From Ruminococcus_C callidus (GTDB lineage Bacteria > Bacillota > Clostridia > Oscillospirales > Ruminococcaceae), in the NCBI RefSeq assembly GCF_049562855.1, contig NZ_CP186925.1:248001-312000 (forward strand): 64,000 nt of DNA, read 5' to 3'. Under the pieces are notes generated by a model that did not search any database, was not told the origin of the DNA, and worked only from the letters and a program-made list of their open reading frames with translations. Below, one piece after another: positions 1-9,125 of the stretch (its first letter is position 1; the number at the start of each line of letters is the position of its first letter). A program made the position numbers and the translations under genes.

Positions 1-438
1 CTGTATGCGTACTGGGGCGAGGAACAGAACCTGTCCTATCCGGCAAGCACCTGTGCCAATACGGCATACTTTGGGTTCTATCCGCTGGAAGGGAACTTCT
101 GCTGGTCGGGCAGCGAGAACGCTTCCGTGCAGTGTGACCTGCAAAAGCGGGATTACAATATGACGGTTTCGCTGGGCGGAGCCGTGCCGCTGTACCAGAT
201 CCACCAGAATCCGTATGTGGTGCATGTGTTGGTAAACGGCAACGACGTTGGAACGATCACGCTGGACGACCAGCAAAACGACGGTGCGTATACGCTGTCG
301 GTGTCCAAGGAAGTCCTGCACGACGGCTCGAACATTGTCACATTCCAGTCGAAACTCTGGAAGGGCAGCTGTGTGATGGAGGACGATGAACGGGAGCTGG
401 GAATCCCGTTGCAGGATGTGGAATTCGAAGCGGCATAA
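1..438 (+). CDS. C-terminal part of an unidentified protein (beta-sandwich tail)
   Basis: The reading frame is open from the first base of the window and stops at 438, so the start lies upstream and only the last 145 residues are visible. They look like an all-beta domain, rich in aromatic and small residues, ending in the pattern D-x-R-x-L-G-I. That ending is typical of jelly-roll domains attached to cell-surface glycosyltransferases or glycan-modifying membrane proteins (family knowledge). A GT2 glycosyltransferase starts 34 bases downstream on the same strand, which fits a surface-polysaccharide operon. The catalytic part is outside the window, so no product is assigned. Confidence 0.6.
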   Translation: MYAYWGEEQNLSYPASTCANTAYFGFYPLEGNFCWSGSENASVQCDLQKRDYNMTVSLGGAVPLYQIHQNPYVVHVLVNGNDVGTITLDDQQNDGAYTLSVSKEVLHDGSNIVTFQSKLWKGSCVMEDDERELGIPLQDVEFEAA

Positions 439-472
439 GCGGCTCTGAAATATGGAGAAAGGGAAGAAGTAT

Positions 473-1471
473 ATGAAACTGATCATTCAGGTACCATGTT
501 ACAATGAGGAGAAAACACTGGAACTGGCGTACAATGACCTGCCCCGTCACATTGACGGCATCGATACCATTGAGTATCTGATTATCAACGACGGCAGCAA
601 GGACAAGACGGTACAGCGGGCGAGAGAACTGGGATTTCACCATGTCGTGTCGTTCCGGCGGAACAAGGGTCTGGCACGGGGCTTTATGGCTGGTCTGGAC
701 GCTTGCCTGCGGCTGGGTGCGGACATTATCGTCAACACCGATGCAGACAACCAGTACTGCGGCGAGGACATCGAAAAGCTGGTGCGTCCGATTCTGGATC
801 GCAAGGCGGATATGGTCATCGGCGAACGTCCCATTGACGAAACCGAACACTTTTCGTGGAAAAAGAAGAAATTCCAGCATCTGGGCAGCTGGGTGGTACG
901 GGTGGCTTCGAACACTGACGTACCGGACGCACCGTCCGGCTTTCGGGCATATTCCAGAGAAACTGCCATGCGAATGAACGTGGTCAACGAGTATACCTAC
1001 ACGCTGGAAACGATTATTCAGGCGGGACAGAGCAAAATGGCAGTGGCTTCGGTGCCGATCCGCACCAATCCGGAAACCCGCCCCTCCCGTCTGTTTTCCA
1101 GCATGTGGCGGTACATGAAGCGTTCCGCATCGGTGATCATTCGCTCTACGGCAATGTACCGCCCGCTGCATTTCTTCGGCGTTCTGGGAACGATCCTGTT
1201 CCTGCTGGGCGTTGCTGTGGGAGTTCGTTTTCTGGTGTACTTCTGCATGGGCGGCGGACACGGCCATGTGCAGTCGCTGATTCTGGCATCGTCCCTGATG
1301 ATGATCGGATTCCAGACCATTACCATTGGTCTGCTGGGGGATACTGTGGCAGCCAACCGGAAGCTGCTGGAAGATGTGCAGTATCACGTGCGGAAAATGG
1401 ACTATGACGATCATCCGGAAGCCAAAACGCCGGACGACAAGCCCTTGCCGGAGCAGGCAGAACAGAAATAA
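473..1471 (+). CDS. Glycosyltransferase family 2, membrane-anchored (dolichol-phosphate-mannose-synthase-like)
   Basis: 332 aa. The GT-A fold is visible from residue 1: PCYNEE near residue 8, NDGS at 39-42 and the metal-binding DADN at 90-93. A C-terminal pair of membrane helices (about 229-255 and 275-295) follows, so the enzyme probably transfers a sugar from a nucleotide donor to a lipid carrier at the inner membrane face. A start at 452 is possible, but GGAG and GGAAG motifs lie just before the ATG at 473 and nothing good precedes 452. The polar tail after the last helix is rich in Asp, Glu and Lys. It follows an unidentified surface-type gene by 34 bp and is closed by a hairpin at 1482. 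The sugar and acceptor cannot be read from the sequence. Confidence 0.85.
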   Translation: MKLIIQVPCYNEEKTLELAYNDLPRHIDGIDTIEYLIINDGSKDKTVQRARELGFHHVVSFRRNKGLARGFMAGLDACLRLGADIIVNTDADNQYCGEDIEKLVRPILDRKADMVIGERPIDETEHFSWKKKKFQHLGSWVVRVASNTDVPDAPSGFRAYSRETAMRMNVVNEYTYTLETIIQAGQSKMAVASVPIRTNPETRPSRLFSSMWRYMKRSASVIIRSTAMYRPLHFFGVLGTILFLLGVAVGVRFLVYFCMGGGHGHVQSLILASSLMMIGFQTITIGLLGDTVAANRKLLEDVQYHVRKMDYDDHPEAKTPDDKPLPEQAEQK

Positions 1472-1481
1472 AACATTTTTG

Positions 1482-1515
1482 AGCGGTGCTGCAAAAGCAA
1501 CACCGCTTTTGTTTG
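1482..1515 (+). terminator. Rho-independent terminator after the GT2 gene
   Basis: An 11-bp stem with one mismatch around an AAAA loop, followed by TTTTGTTT, starting 10 bases after the stop codon. Confidence 0.8.
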
Positions 1516-1570
1516 TGAGATGTGCTGAATTTGCAGAGAAAAGTTTGTGTAATATCACGTGTTGGAAAGG

Positions 1571-1599
1571 TTGACAAATCAAGAAAAAACCATTATAAT
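1571..1599 (+). promoter_or_regulatory. Consensus sigma-A promoter of dockerin gene 1
   Basis: TTGACA at 1571-1576 and TATAAT at 1594-1599 with a 17-base spacer, a perfect consensus. The same promoter with much of the following leader recurs on the minus strand at 17206-17234 before a paralogous gene. Confidence 0.9.
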
Positions 1600-1668
1600 A
1601 AAATTAGGTAAATGGCTGTTAAAACGACAGAGATTTATCACATTTTCAACCAGAAAGGGGTTTTATTT

Positions 1669-2313
1669 ATGAAGATCAGAAAGGGTATTTCCGCGGTACT
1701 TGCAGGTGTCATGGCACTGGCGGCATTGCCGGTATCTGCCATGAGTGCAAGTGCTGAGGGAGCGTATGCACTGGGTGACGTAGATATGGACGGTTTCATC
1801 ACCGGCCACGATGCGGCTATGGTGACACATGCACTGTATGTGGACAATGAAGCAATGACCGCAGAACAGTTAAAGCTGGCAGATGTAAACGGTGACGGTG
1901 TTGTTGACCAGAGCGATGCAGACTGGATCCATGAGAATCAGGTGTATGAACTGGGAAAGACTGATAAAAGATTTCGAATGAATGCGATGACGGTTTATTA
2001 TCAGGCGTATTGTATTGCCGCAGACGGTACTGGTAATAATGGAGAATTGCAGTACTCTTTGGAAAAGGGTGCGGATCTTTGGGAAGGCGGTTCTTACGAC
2101 GACAAAGTGTTGCCGGAAGTCTGCTACAACCTGCTGGACGTGAATGGTGACGGTGTTCTGACTGTTGACGATATCCTTCTCACGGCGTTTGATGTATGTT
2201 ACATGGGCTGTGGTGCAAGCAAGACTATCTATTTCGAAGAAGGTCGCTATGATCTTACAGAAGATACCATTCCGGTAGATGACTATCAGCCGGCACGAAT
2301 CAACATGGGATAA
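1669..2313 (+). CDS. Small secreted dockerin-type protein, paralogue 1
   Basis: 214 aa. The start is chosen at 1669, with AAAGGGG 8 bases upstream. The signal peptide ends near residue 28 (AMSASAEG). Two dockerin calcium loops follow at 37-48 and 72-83, each a D-x-N/D-x-D-G pattern, and a third unpaired loop lies at 157-168. Type I dockerins have two loops and dock to cohesins on a scaffoldin (family knowledge). The rest (about 97-214) has no recognised catalytic motif, and the short tail carries conserved aromatic and acidic residues (TIYFEEGRYDL). The first 96 residues are nearly identical in the genes at 15734 and 16446, while the rest differs. It is probably an extracellular cellulosome component of unknown role. 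Confidence 0.8.
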   Translation: MKIRKGISAVLAGVMALAALPVSAMSASAEGAYALGDVDMDGFITGHDAAMVTHALYVDNEAMTAEQLKLADVNGDGVVDQSDADWIHENQVYELGKTDKRFRMNAMTVYYQAYCIAADGTGNNGELQYSLEKGADLWEGGSYDDKVLPEVCYNLLDVNGDGVLTVDDILLTAFDVCYMGCGASKTIYFEEGRYDLTEDTIPVDDYQPARINMG

Positions 2314-2337
2314 TCAATATTTTTCACAGAAACTCAA

Positions 2338-2371
2338 ACAGCCGTCGGCGACATTGCCGGCGGCTGTTTTG
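2338..2371 (+). terminator. Terminator after dockerin gene 1
   Basis: A 12-bp GC-rich stem (ACAGCCGTCGGC and its partner, one mismatch) followed by a TTTT run, 25 bases after the stop. Confidence 0.75.
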
Positions 2372-2388
2372 CATCTGCGGAAAAGCAC

Positions 2389-2417
2389 TTGAAAACAGGC
2401 AGCTTCTGTGGTATAAT
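2389..2417 (+). promoter_or_regulatory. Promoter of the thyX operon
   Basis: TTGAAA (2389-2394), 17-base spacer, TATAAT (2412-2417). It lies 45 bases before the thyX start, which has an AGGAG ribosome site. Confidence 0.8.
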
Positions 2418-2462
2418 AGAGTATAATCAATAAAGCATAATCAAAAGTAGGAGTGTGATACT

Positions 2463-3236
2463 ATGAAGGTGGTTTTGCTGGCACATACCCCCACGCCGGA
2501 ACAGACCGTTGCCGCTGCGGCACGGCTATGTTATTCTGACACCGATGTAGAGGCTCTGCGGGAGTCCATTTCGCAGGAGCGTGCAGAACAGTTTGTGGAA
2601 ATGCTGGCGGGATTCGGTCACGAAAGCCCCGTGGAACATGTGACATTTACATTTGGGATCGAGGGCGTTTCCCGTTCGTTTCTGGCACAGGTGACCCGTC
2701 ACCGCATTGCTTCGTTCTCTGTGCAGAGCCAGCGGTATGTGCGGCAGGATCACTTTGTCTTTGTGACACCGCCGGCAATTGTTGCCGAGCCGGAACTGCT
2801 GCGGGAATACGAAAACGCCATGCAGCAGTCCATTGACAGCTACAACCGGCTGGCGGACGCGTTGGCGGCGAAATATGTGCCGGAATTTCTGGCACAGGGC
2901 TGCACCGAAAAGGCAGCCCGCACCAAGGCGGAGAAAAAGGCGATCGAGGACGCACGGTATGTGCTGCCTAACGCCTGTGAAACCAAAATGATCCTGACCA
3001 TGAATGTCCGTAGTCTGCGGAACTTTTTCCGGCTGCGGTGCTGCAATCGGGCACAGTGGGAGATTCGGGAAGTGGCAACGGAAATGCTCCGGCTCTGCTG
3101 TGAGGTTTCTCCTGCCCTGTTCCGCACCGCCGGTCCGTCCTGCTACTGCGGCGGCTGTACCGAGGGCAAGATGAGCTGCGGCAAGGCGAAGGAAGTACGG
3201 GAAAAATTTGAGGTGATCCATGGTGAAACAAGGTAA
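2463..3236 (+). CDS. thyX: Flavin-dependent thymidylate synthase ThyX
   Basis: 257 aa. Makes dTMP from dUMP using methylene-tetrahydrofolate with FAD and NADPH. The ThyX signature RHR-x7-S is exact (R79-H80-R81, S89), and QSQRY follows. Length is normal for the family. A C-terminal cysteine-rich stretch (CYCGGC) is seen, as in several Clostridial members. The gene overlaps tmk by 17 bases, so dTMP synthesis and its phosphorylation are translated together. No thyA-type gene is in the window. Confidence 0.95.
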   Translation: MKVVLLAHTPTPEQTVAAAARLCYSDTDVEALRESISQERAEQFVEMLAGFGHESPVEHVTFTFGIEGVSRSFLAQVTRHRIASFSVQSQRYVRQDHFVFVTPPAIVAEPELLREYENAMQQSIDSYNRLADALAAKYVPEFLAQGCTEKAARTKAEKKAIEDARYVLPNACETKMILTMNVRSLRNFFRLRCCNRAQWEIREVATEMLRLCCEVSPALFRTAGPSCYCGGCTEGKMSCGKAKEVREKFEVIHGETR

Positions 3237-3897
3237 AATTATCGTGCTGGACGGGCTGGACGGCTGCGGAAAGTCCACCCAGTTTGCCGCACTGGGCAAG
3301 CTGCTGACGGAGCAGGGCGAAACGGTAAAGCCGATCAGCTTTCCCATGTATGACAAGCCCTCTGCCGCACTGGTGAAAATGTATCTCCGCGGCGATTTTT
3401 CCGACACGCCGGACGGCGTGAACGCCTATGCCGCTTCCAGCTTCTACGCCGTAGACCGCTACGCCAACTATAAGCTGGACTGGGAAAAGAACTACACGGC
3501 TGGGGAACTGATCCTCGCCAGCCGCTATACCACGTCCAACGCCATTCACCAGATGAGCAAGCTGCCGCAGGAGCAGTGGGACGGGTATCTGGAATGGCTG
3601 GAGGATTATGAGTACTGTAAACTGGGACTGCCCCAGCCGAATCTGGTGCTGTTTCTGTCCCTGCCGTTGGAACTTTCCCAGAAGCTTCTCGCCAAACGCT
3701 ATGACGGGGACGCTTCGAAAAAAGACATTCACGAGGCAGACCTTGCCTATCTGGAACAGTGTGACCGTGCTGCCCGCTATGCCGGCGAAAAGCTGGGGTG
3801 GCAGTTCGTGGAGGTTTCAGACGGCAGACAGCTTTATCCGGTAGAACAGATTCGGGACGAATTATACCGACGCATACAGGAGGCATTTGCATGCTGA
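3220..3897 (+). CDS. tmk: Thymidylate kinase
   Basis: 225 aa. Phosphorylates dTMP to dTDP in the cytoplasm. The P-loop GLDGCGKST is at residues 12-20 and a DRY motif marks the nucleotide-binding region (AVDRYANY). The start at 3220 lies inside the end of thyX, so it is translationally coupled. In Bacillus tmk sits in the yaaO-holB-ricT cluster (family knowledge). Here that cluster (33.2-36.5 kb) lacks it, so the gene appears to have moved beside thyX. Confidence 0.92.
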   Translation: MVKQGKIIVLDGLDGCGKSTQFAALGKLLTEQGETVKPISFPMYDKPSAALVKMYLRGDFSDTPDGVNAYAASSFYAVDRYANYKLDWEKNYTAGELILASRYTTSNAIHQMSKLPQEQWDGYLEWLEDYEYCKLGLPQPNLVLFLSLPLELSQKLLAKRYDGDASKKDIHEADLAYLEQCDRAARYAGEKLGWQFVEVSDGRQLYPVEQIRDELYRRIQEAFAC

Positions 3898-4799
3898 ATT
3901 TCCGGCAGATCACTCTGGCAGACCGTCCGTGGATCCAGACGGCTCTGCGGCAGTCCGATTTCATGGGGTGCGAATACAGCTTCGCCAACAATCTGGCATG
4001 GTGCCGCGGGGCGGATTCCCGCATCTGTGCCTTTGAGGGGTTCTATCTGATCTGTGCATTCGATACGCCGGACGGCACGCCGCATTTTTCGTTCCCCAGC
4101 GGAACGGGCGACCTGAAACAGGTGATCGCGGCAATGGCGGCATACGCGGCGGCAATGCAGAAACCGCTGGTGATTACTGGCCTGACCCAGCAGAGCCTGC
4201 CGCTGTTGCAGGCGGTATTTCCGGAACAGTTCACGCTGGAAAACGACCGCGACAGTGCGGACTATCTCTATCGCACCGCCGACTTTGTGGCACTCTCCGG
4301 AAAGAAGTATCACAAAAAGCGAAATCATATTGCCCAGTTTGCCAGGTATGCTCCGGTTTTCTCGGAGATGACACCGGACGACTTTGCCGAGTGCATTGCC
4401 TTTGCAGCGGAAAGCTATAACGCCAAGGACGGCTATACCGATGCTTCCAGCGTGGCGGAGCAGTACGCCATTCACACCTTTTTCGAGAACTTTTCCGCAC
4501 TGGAACTGAAAGGCGGCGTGTTGCGGGTAGACGGCAGGCTGGCGGCGTTCTCCATCGGGGAACCCATTTGCAGCAATGTGTTCGGCGTGCACATTGAAAA
4601 GGCGGACACCCGCTATCATGGGGCGTATCCGGCAATGGCACGGGAATTCGCGGCACACTTTGCCATGGACTACACCTATCTGAATCGGGAGGAAGATCTG
4701 GGCATTGCCGGACTGCGGAAATCGAAGCTGTCCTACTATCCGGAACTGCTGCTGGAAAAATGGACGGCAACTTGTCATACGCCGGAGGAACTGTGCTGA
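3891..4799 (+). CDS. DUF2156 (phosphatidylglycerol lysyltransferase C-terminal-like) protein
   Basis: 302 aa. The start at 3891 overlaps the last codons of tmk by 7 bases and follows AGGAGG. The protein looks like the two-GNAT-fold DUF2156 family: a motif set KKYHKKRNHI near the middle and a C-terminal YLNREEDLGIAGLRKSK resemble the MprF/FemX-type aminoacyl-transfer fold. MprF moves amino acids from tRNA to lipids, but this protein has no membrane part, so its substrate is unknown. It is the last gene before a 335-bp repeat element that begins 16 bases after the stop. Confidence 0.8.
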   Translation: MLNFRQITLADRPWIQTALRQSDFMGCEYSFANNLAWCRGADSRICAFEGFYLICAFDTPDGTPHFSFPSGTGDLKQVIAAMAAYAAAMQKPLVITGLTQQSLPLLQAVFPEQFTLENDRDSADYLYRTADFVALSGKKYHKKRNHIAQFARYAPVFSEMTPDDFAECIAFAAESYNAKDGYTDASSVAEQYAIHTFFENFSALELKGGVLRVDGRLAAFSIGEPICSNVFGVHIEKADTRYHGAYPAMAREFAAHFAMDYTYLNREEDLGIAGLRKSKLSYYPELLLEKWTATCHTPEELC

Positions 4800-4814
4800 A
4801 AGCCGTTTCTTTTG

Positions 4815-5149
4815 GGCAATACCGCACAAAGAGCGTCTGGCGACTTTGCACGCCATCTGCTTGCAAATTTCCCTTCAGAGCCTGTTCCGTATCTTCCCGC
4901 ACGCATCTTGCGTGCATATTTTCCGAGATATTTCGGGAAAATACTCGAAAATCCACAAAGGATTTTCTCCGTTTTTCCCTTCATCTCTCAAAAAATCTGA
5001 CGACGCAATCTGCATACGTCAGATACGAAACAGACTCTCATATTTCACAAAAATGCTCGTGAATACATCAAGTATTCACTCCGCTTTTTGCTTCATCTGA
5101 CGAAAAATTTGACGACGCATCTGTCGCACAATCTTTGTGCGGTATTGCC
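4815..5149 (+). repeat. TIR repeat family 1, long form (copy A)
   Basis: 335 bp with 17-bp inverted ends GGCAATACCGCACAAAG. Nearly identical copies lie at 22113-22447 and 48911-49245. The interior holds many small inverted repeats but no credible gene. Short forms (about 172 bp) at 30326, 31206 and 46716 lack a central block of about 160 bp. Confidence 0.9.
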
Positions 5150-5161
5150 TTGAAAATTTTA

Positions 5162-5233
5162 AAACAGCACTGCACAAAGCTTTGATGTCAGACTGCGTGC
5201 AAAGCCCACAGACGGGTTTCGTGCGGTGCTGCC
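5162..5233 (+). repeat. Degenerate relative of the TIR repeat families
   Basis: Begins with an imperfect GCACTGCACAAAG end and finishes TGCGGTGCTGCC. Its interior resembles 55575-55627, so it links family 1 and family 2. Confidence 0.5.
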
Positions 5234-5258
5234 TCAACATACAGAAAGGATCATCACT

Positions 5259-5801
5259 ATGATTTATGTATTTCTTGCCAATGGATTTGAAGAAGTCGAA
5301 GCTCTTGCACCGGTGGATATGCTCCGCCGTGCCAAGCAGGAAGTGACCACTGTAGGCGTGACCGGAAAGATCGTCACCGGCTCACACCACATTCCCGTGA
5401 CCGCAGACATCACCGCAGAGGAATTGCAGATCGGCGGCGATATGGATATGATCGTGCTGCCGGGCGGCATGCCGGGCACGCTGAACGAGGAAGCTTCTCC
5501 GGTGGTGCAGGCTGTCATTGACTATTGCGTTGCCAATGACCGCTGGATCGGTGCGATTTGTGCTGCTCCCTCTATTCTGGGACACAAGGGCGTGCTGAAC
5601 GGAAAGACTGCTACCTGCTATACCGGCTTCGAAAAGGAACTGACCGGAGCGGAGATCGGCAGCGACGGTGTCATTCGGGACGGCAAGATCATTACCGCAC
5701 GGGGTGCCGGCGTGGCAGTGGATTTCGGTCTGGAACTGGTGGGAGCCGTATGCGGCAGAGAAACCCAGCAGCAGATTCGCGGGTCCATTCTCTGTGATTG
5801 A
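5259..5801 (+). CDS. DJ-1/PfpI family protein (ThiJ/YajL-like)
   Basis: 180 aa, start at 5259 with AAAGGA upstream. The nucleophile elbow is AICAAPS with the catalytic Cys101, and the supporting acid Glu14 lies in FEEVEA, as Glu18/Cys106 do in human DJ-1. The family includes glyoxalase III, chaperone and proposed deglycase enzymes acting on reactive carbonyls; the sequence alone does not choose among them. The stop codon overlaps the GTG start of the next gene, so the two are co-translated. Confidence 0.88.
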   Translation: MIYVFLANGFEEVEALAPVDMLRRAKQEVTTVGVTGKIVTGSHHIPVTADITAEELQIGGDMDMIVLPGGMPGTLNEEASPVVQAVIDYCVANDRWIGAICAAPSILGHKGVLNGKTATCYTGFEKELTGAEIGSDGVIRDGKIITARGAGVAVDFGLELVGAVCGRETQQQIRGSILCD

Positions 5802-6390
5802 GCAGATTGCGGCAAAACAGGCTCTCCGGCAGGAAATGCGTCGCCGCCGCAAAGCAATGCCGCCGGAAGAAAAAGCCGCAGGGGAACAGCGGCTTTGCCG
5901 CCGGTTTCTGGAAAGTTCGTATTACCGGAACTGCCGCCAGCTGTTTTGTTTTGTTGCCCTGCCGCAGGAACCGGAAACACGGGGCATTCTCCGGCAGGCT
6001 CTGGCGGACGGTAAAATTGTTGCCGTGCCCCGCTGTCTGCCGGAACGCCGCATGGCATTTCACCAGTTGAACAGGGAAGTGCCGCTGGAACAGCAGCTGC
6101 TCTCCGGCAGCTTCGGCGTGGCAGAACCGCAGGAAACGCTGCCGGTCATCACGCCCCAGCCGGAGCAGGTACCGCTGTGTCTGGTGCCGGGGCTGGCGTT
6201 TGACCGAAAGGGCGGCAGACTGGGCTATGGTGCCGGCTATTACGACCGCTTTCTGGCGGCGTATCCCTTTTTACTGAAAATCGGCTGTGCACTGACACCG
6301 TTTCTCACGGACTGTGTGCCCACGGAACCGACAGACCAGCGTCTGGACGGTATTGCTACAGAATCTTCGCTGGAGGTATGGAATGGATAA
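5794..6390 (+). CDS. 5-formyltetrahydrofolate cyclo-ligase
   Basis: 198 aa from a GTG start at 5794 that overlaps the DJ-1 stop by 8 bases. Further upstream the frame is only the shadow of the DJ-1 gene. It converts 5-formyl-THF to 5,10-methenyl-THF with ATP. Seen: the basic N-terminal helix KQALRQEMRRRRK typical of the family and the substrate and nucleotide motif FDRKGGRLGYGAGYYDRFL near the C-terminus. It overlaps mltG by 8 bases. It supplies folate one-carbon units, which ThyX nearby consumes. Confidence 0.9.
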   Translation: MIEQIAAKQALRQEMRRRRKAMPPEEKAAGEQRLCRRFLESSYYRNCRQLFCFVALPQEPETRGILRQALADGKIVAVPRCLPERRMAFHQLNREVPLEQQLLSGSFGVAEPQETLPVITPQPEQVPLCLVPGLAFDRKGGRLGYGAGYYDRFLAAYPFLLKIGCALTPFLTDCVPTEPTDQRLDGIATESSLEVWNG

Positions 6391-7909
6391 CAAAGACTTC
6401 AACCGCGATCAATTGCTGAATGAGATCCTGCGGGAAACGGCAGCTCCCAGGAGCCAGCCGGCTCCTCAGCCCGCACCGGCACGGGATCCGGAACCGCCAA
6501 AACCGGCTTCCGCTGCTCCGGCAGCCCGGCCGGCACCGGCAGAACCGGTACGTCCTGCGGCAGCACCGCAGACACAGCAGCAGCCGGCTGCGGAAACACC
6601 GGCACCGGAACCCGACAACCGCACTGTTCTTTTCAACAGTGCCCAGTGGAATACGGATCAGGTGTTCACCGCCCGGCAGCCGGTATTGGAAAATGACCCG
6701 CTGTATGAAGATCTGGAAGGGGAGAGCCAGCCGTTTCGTCCGGAATCGGTACATAGCACCACTGCCAGCACCGCCAAGCGTCCCCGCAAAAAGCGGAAAC
6801 AGCATCGTGTCATCAGTGCACTGGCAATGATCATTATCATCATTGGCGTGTCCATTCTGCTGTCCAGTGCCCTGATCGTCTACGGGCGTGATCTTCTGGG
6901 CATCAACAGCGACAGTTCCACCAAGATCGTTACCATTCCGCAGGGAGCCACCATGAAAGAGATCGCAGGGACTTTGCAGGATTCGGGGATCATTACCAAG
7001 CCGGACTTTTTTGTCTTTATCGTGGGCATGAGCGACAAGGACAAGGACATCAAGCCCGGCGACCACGAGCTGCGGCCGGACATGGCGTATGAAACCATTC
7101 TGAGTGAGTTGATCAGTGATCCCATGGACAGTTCACTGTCGGTATCTGTGACATTTCCGGAGGGAATGCGTCTGGTAGATGCCGCAGATCTGCTGGAAGA
7201 AAACAACGTCTGCGATGCCGACGAATTTCTGGATTACTTTAACCACAGTGCGAAGTTCGGCTATGCCTATGAGGACTATCTGCCCAGCTTCCAGGACGAA
7301 AAGTTCTATCAGATGGAGGGCTATCTGTTCCCCGATACCTATACATTCTATCAGGAAATGGACGTGGAACTGGTCTGCCAGAAGATTCTGGGGAACTTCA
7401 ACGACAAGATCACCAAGGACATGTATGACCGCATGGACGCTCTGCATATTTCGCTGGATCAGACCATTACGCTGGCATCGATGATCCAGGCAGAGGCAGG
7501 GAACACCGAGCAGATGGCGACGATCTCTTCCGTATTCTGGAATCGTCTGAACAATGCCACCGAGTATCCGCTGCTCCAGTCCGATCCCACCACCAAGTAT
7601 GTGGAAGAAGTCATCAAGCCTCACAGCGAGTCCTATAATCAGGATCTGTATACCTCTTACGATACCTATCAGTGCACCGGTCTGCCGGCTGGCCCGATCT
7701 GCAATCCGGGCAGCGAAGCCATTCACGCGGCACTCTATCCGGACAACACCAACTACTATTTCTTCTACTCCAACATTGACACCAAGGAAACCTACTTTGC
7801 GGAAACCTTGCAGGAGCACGAAGCCAACCAGCAGAAAGTGCAGGAACAGCAGGAAGCAGCCGCAGCTGCGGAAAGCAGCGAGGAGGAAAGCAATGACACA
7901 GAAGAATAA
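6383..7909 (+). CDS. mltG: Endolytic murein transglycosylase MltG
   Basis: 508 aa. Cleaves nascent peptidoglycan strands at the outer membrane-face of the cytoplasmic membrane and sets glycan length. Order: cytoplasmic Pro/Ala-rich segment (20-80), basic stretch RPRKKRKQ (133-140), one membrane helix (143-168), a LysM-like domain, then the YceG catalytic domain with Glu371 in ASMIQAEAG and LQSDPTTKY downstream. The N-terminal low-complexity part is longer than in E. coli but common in Firmicutes. The C-terminal tail is Gln/Glu/Ala-rich. It overlaps the neighbouring genes at both ends. Confidence 0.93.
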   Translation: MDNKDFNRDQLLNEILRETAAPRSQPAPQPAPARDPEPPKPASAAPAARPAPAEPVRPAAAPQTQQQPAAETPAPEPDNRTVLFNSAQWNTDQVFTARQPVLENDPLYEDLEGESQPFRPESVHSTTASTAKRPRKKRKQHRVISALAMIIIIIGVSILLSSALIVYGRDLLGINSDSSTKIVTIPQGATMKEIAGTLQDSGIITKPDFFVFIVGMSDKDKDIKPGDHELRPDMAYETILSELISDPMDSSLSVSVTFPEGMRLVDAADLLEENNVCDADEFLDYFNHSAKFGYAYEDYLPSFQDEKFYQMEGYLFPDTYTFYQEMDVELVCQKILGNFNDKITKDMYDRMDALHISLDQTITLASMIQAEAGNTEQMATISSVFWNRLNNATEYPLLQSDPTTKYVEEVIKPHSESYNQDLYTSYDTYQCTGLPAGPICNPGSEAIHAALYPDNTNYYFFYSNIDTKETYFAETLQEHEANQQKVQEQQEAAAAAESSEEESNDTEE

Positions 7910-9113
7910 ACCGGAACTGCTGGCACCTGCCGGCGATCTGGAACGCCTCCGCGGGGCTCTGGATTACGGGGCAGATGCGGTGTATCTGGGACGGGAAAGC
8001 TTCAGTATGCGGGCGGCGGCAAGCAATTTTCACAGTGCGGAACAGCTGCACGAAGCCGTTGCACTGGCACATCAGTACGGGAAAAAGGTATACCTCACCT
8101 GCAACACCCTGCCCCGCAACGAGGAAATTCCCACATTTCCCCAGTTCCTGCGGGAGGCACAGGAAGCCGGAGCAGATGCCCTGATTCTGGCAGACCTGGG
8201 GCTTCTGGCAACGGCTCGGAAGCTGGCACCGGATATGGAGATCCACATGTCTACCCAGACCGGTATTGTCAACTATGCCACTTGTCAGGCTCTGTATGAT
8301 ATGGGCGTGAAACGTGCCGTGCTGGCACGGGAGCTTTCGCTGGAGGAGATCGCCGGTATTCGGGCAAAGATTCCGGCGGAAATGGAACTGGAAGTGTTTG
8401 TCCACGGTGCCATGTGCATGTCCTTTTCGGGACGCTGTCTGCTGTCCGCCTATCTCACCGGACGGGATGCCAACCGCGGTGCCTGTGCACAGCCCTGCCG
8501 CTGGAACTATCACGTGGTGGAATCCAAGCGGGAGGGACAGTATTTCCCTGTGGAGGAAACCGATGAGGGCACTTATATTTTCAACGCGAAAGACCTCTGC
8601 ATGATCGACCATTTGCAGGAACTGCTGGACGCCGGCGTGGACAGCCTGAAAATCGAGGGGCGGAACAAGTCGGCGTACTATGTGGCAATTATCACCAACG
8701 CTTATCGTGCGGCTCTGGACGCGGCAATGGCAGGACAGCCGGCACCGGAATGGGCACTGCGGGAAGTGGTACAGGTCAGTCATCGGGAATACTGCACCGG
8801 CTTTTTCTATGGCAGAGAAAACGCTGCCCAGCGATACGCCGACAGCAGCTATGTCCGGAATTGTGACGTGGTGGCAGTGGTCAACCGCTGGGAACAGGGC
8901 AGATTGTACCTCACCCAGAGAAACCGCTTTTTTGCGGGGGATTCTCTGGAAATCGTGGCTGCCGGACAGCCGCCGGTGACGGTGGCTGCACAGGGGCTGG
9001 AAAACGAGGACGGCGAATCTATCGAAACCGCAAATCATGCCATGATGCAGTGCTCCATTGCCTGTGAAACGGCATTCCCCGCAGGCAGCGTGGTGCGGAA
9101 ACCGGTGGAATAA
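7893..9113 (+). CDS. Peptidase U32 family protein (TrhP-like tRNA hydroxylation factor)
   Basis: 406 aa, start at 7893 inside the end of mltG with AGGAGG upstream. The opening PELLAPAGDLERLRGALDYGADAVY and the cysteine-containing middle (NRGACAQPCRW), followed by LKIEGRNKS, are classic U32. In Bacillus the U32 proteins next to mltG (yrrN, yrrO) act with prephenate in 5-hydroxyuridine formation on tRNA rather than as peptidases (established for TrhP). The position after mltG suggests the same role; only one of the usual two paralogues is present. Confidence 0.85.
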   Translation: MTQKNKPELLAPAGDLERLRGALDYGADAVYLGRESFSMRAAASNFHSAEQLHEAVALAHQYGKKVYLTCNTLPRNEEIPTFPQFLREAQEAGADALILADLGLLATARKLAPDMEIHMSTQTGIVNYATCQALYDMGVKRAVLARELSLEEIAGIRAKIPAEMELEVFVHGAMCMSFSGRCLLSAYLTGRDANRGACAQPCRWNYHVVESKREGQYFPVEETDEGTYIFNAKDLCMIDHLQELLDAGVDSLKIEGRNKSAYYVAIITNAYRAALDAAMAGQPAPEWALREVVQVSHREYCTGFFYGRENAAQRYADSSYVRNCDVVAVVNRWEQGRLYLTQRNRFFAGDSLEIVAAGQPPVTVAAQGLENEDGESIETANHAMMQCSIACETAFPAGSVVRKPVE

Positions 9114-9125
9114 GGAGGCGTTTTC

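Noticed and set aside
4705..5100. Open frames inside the 335-bp repeats, repeated at 22040 and 48888
   Set aside because: They recur only because the repeat does, start in different upstream genes and are lost in the short form.
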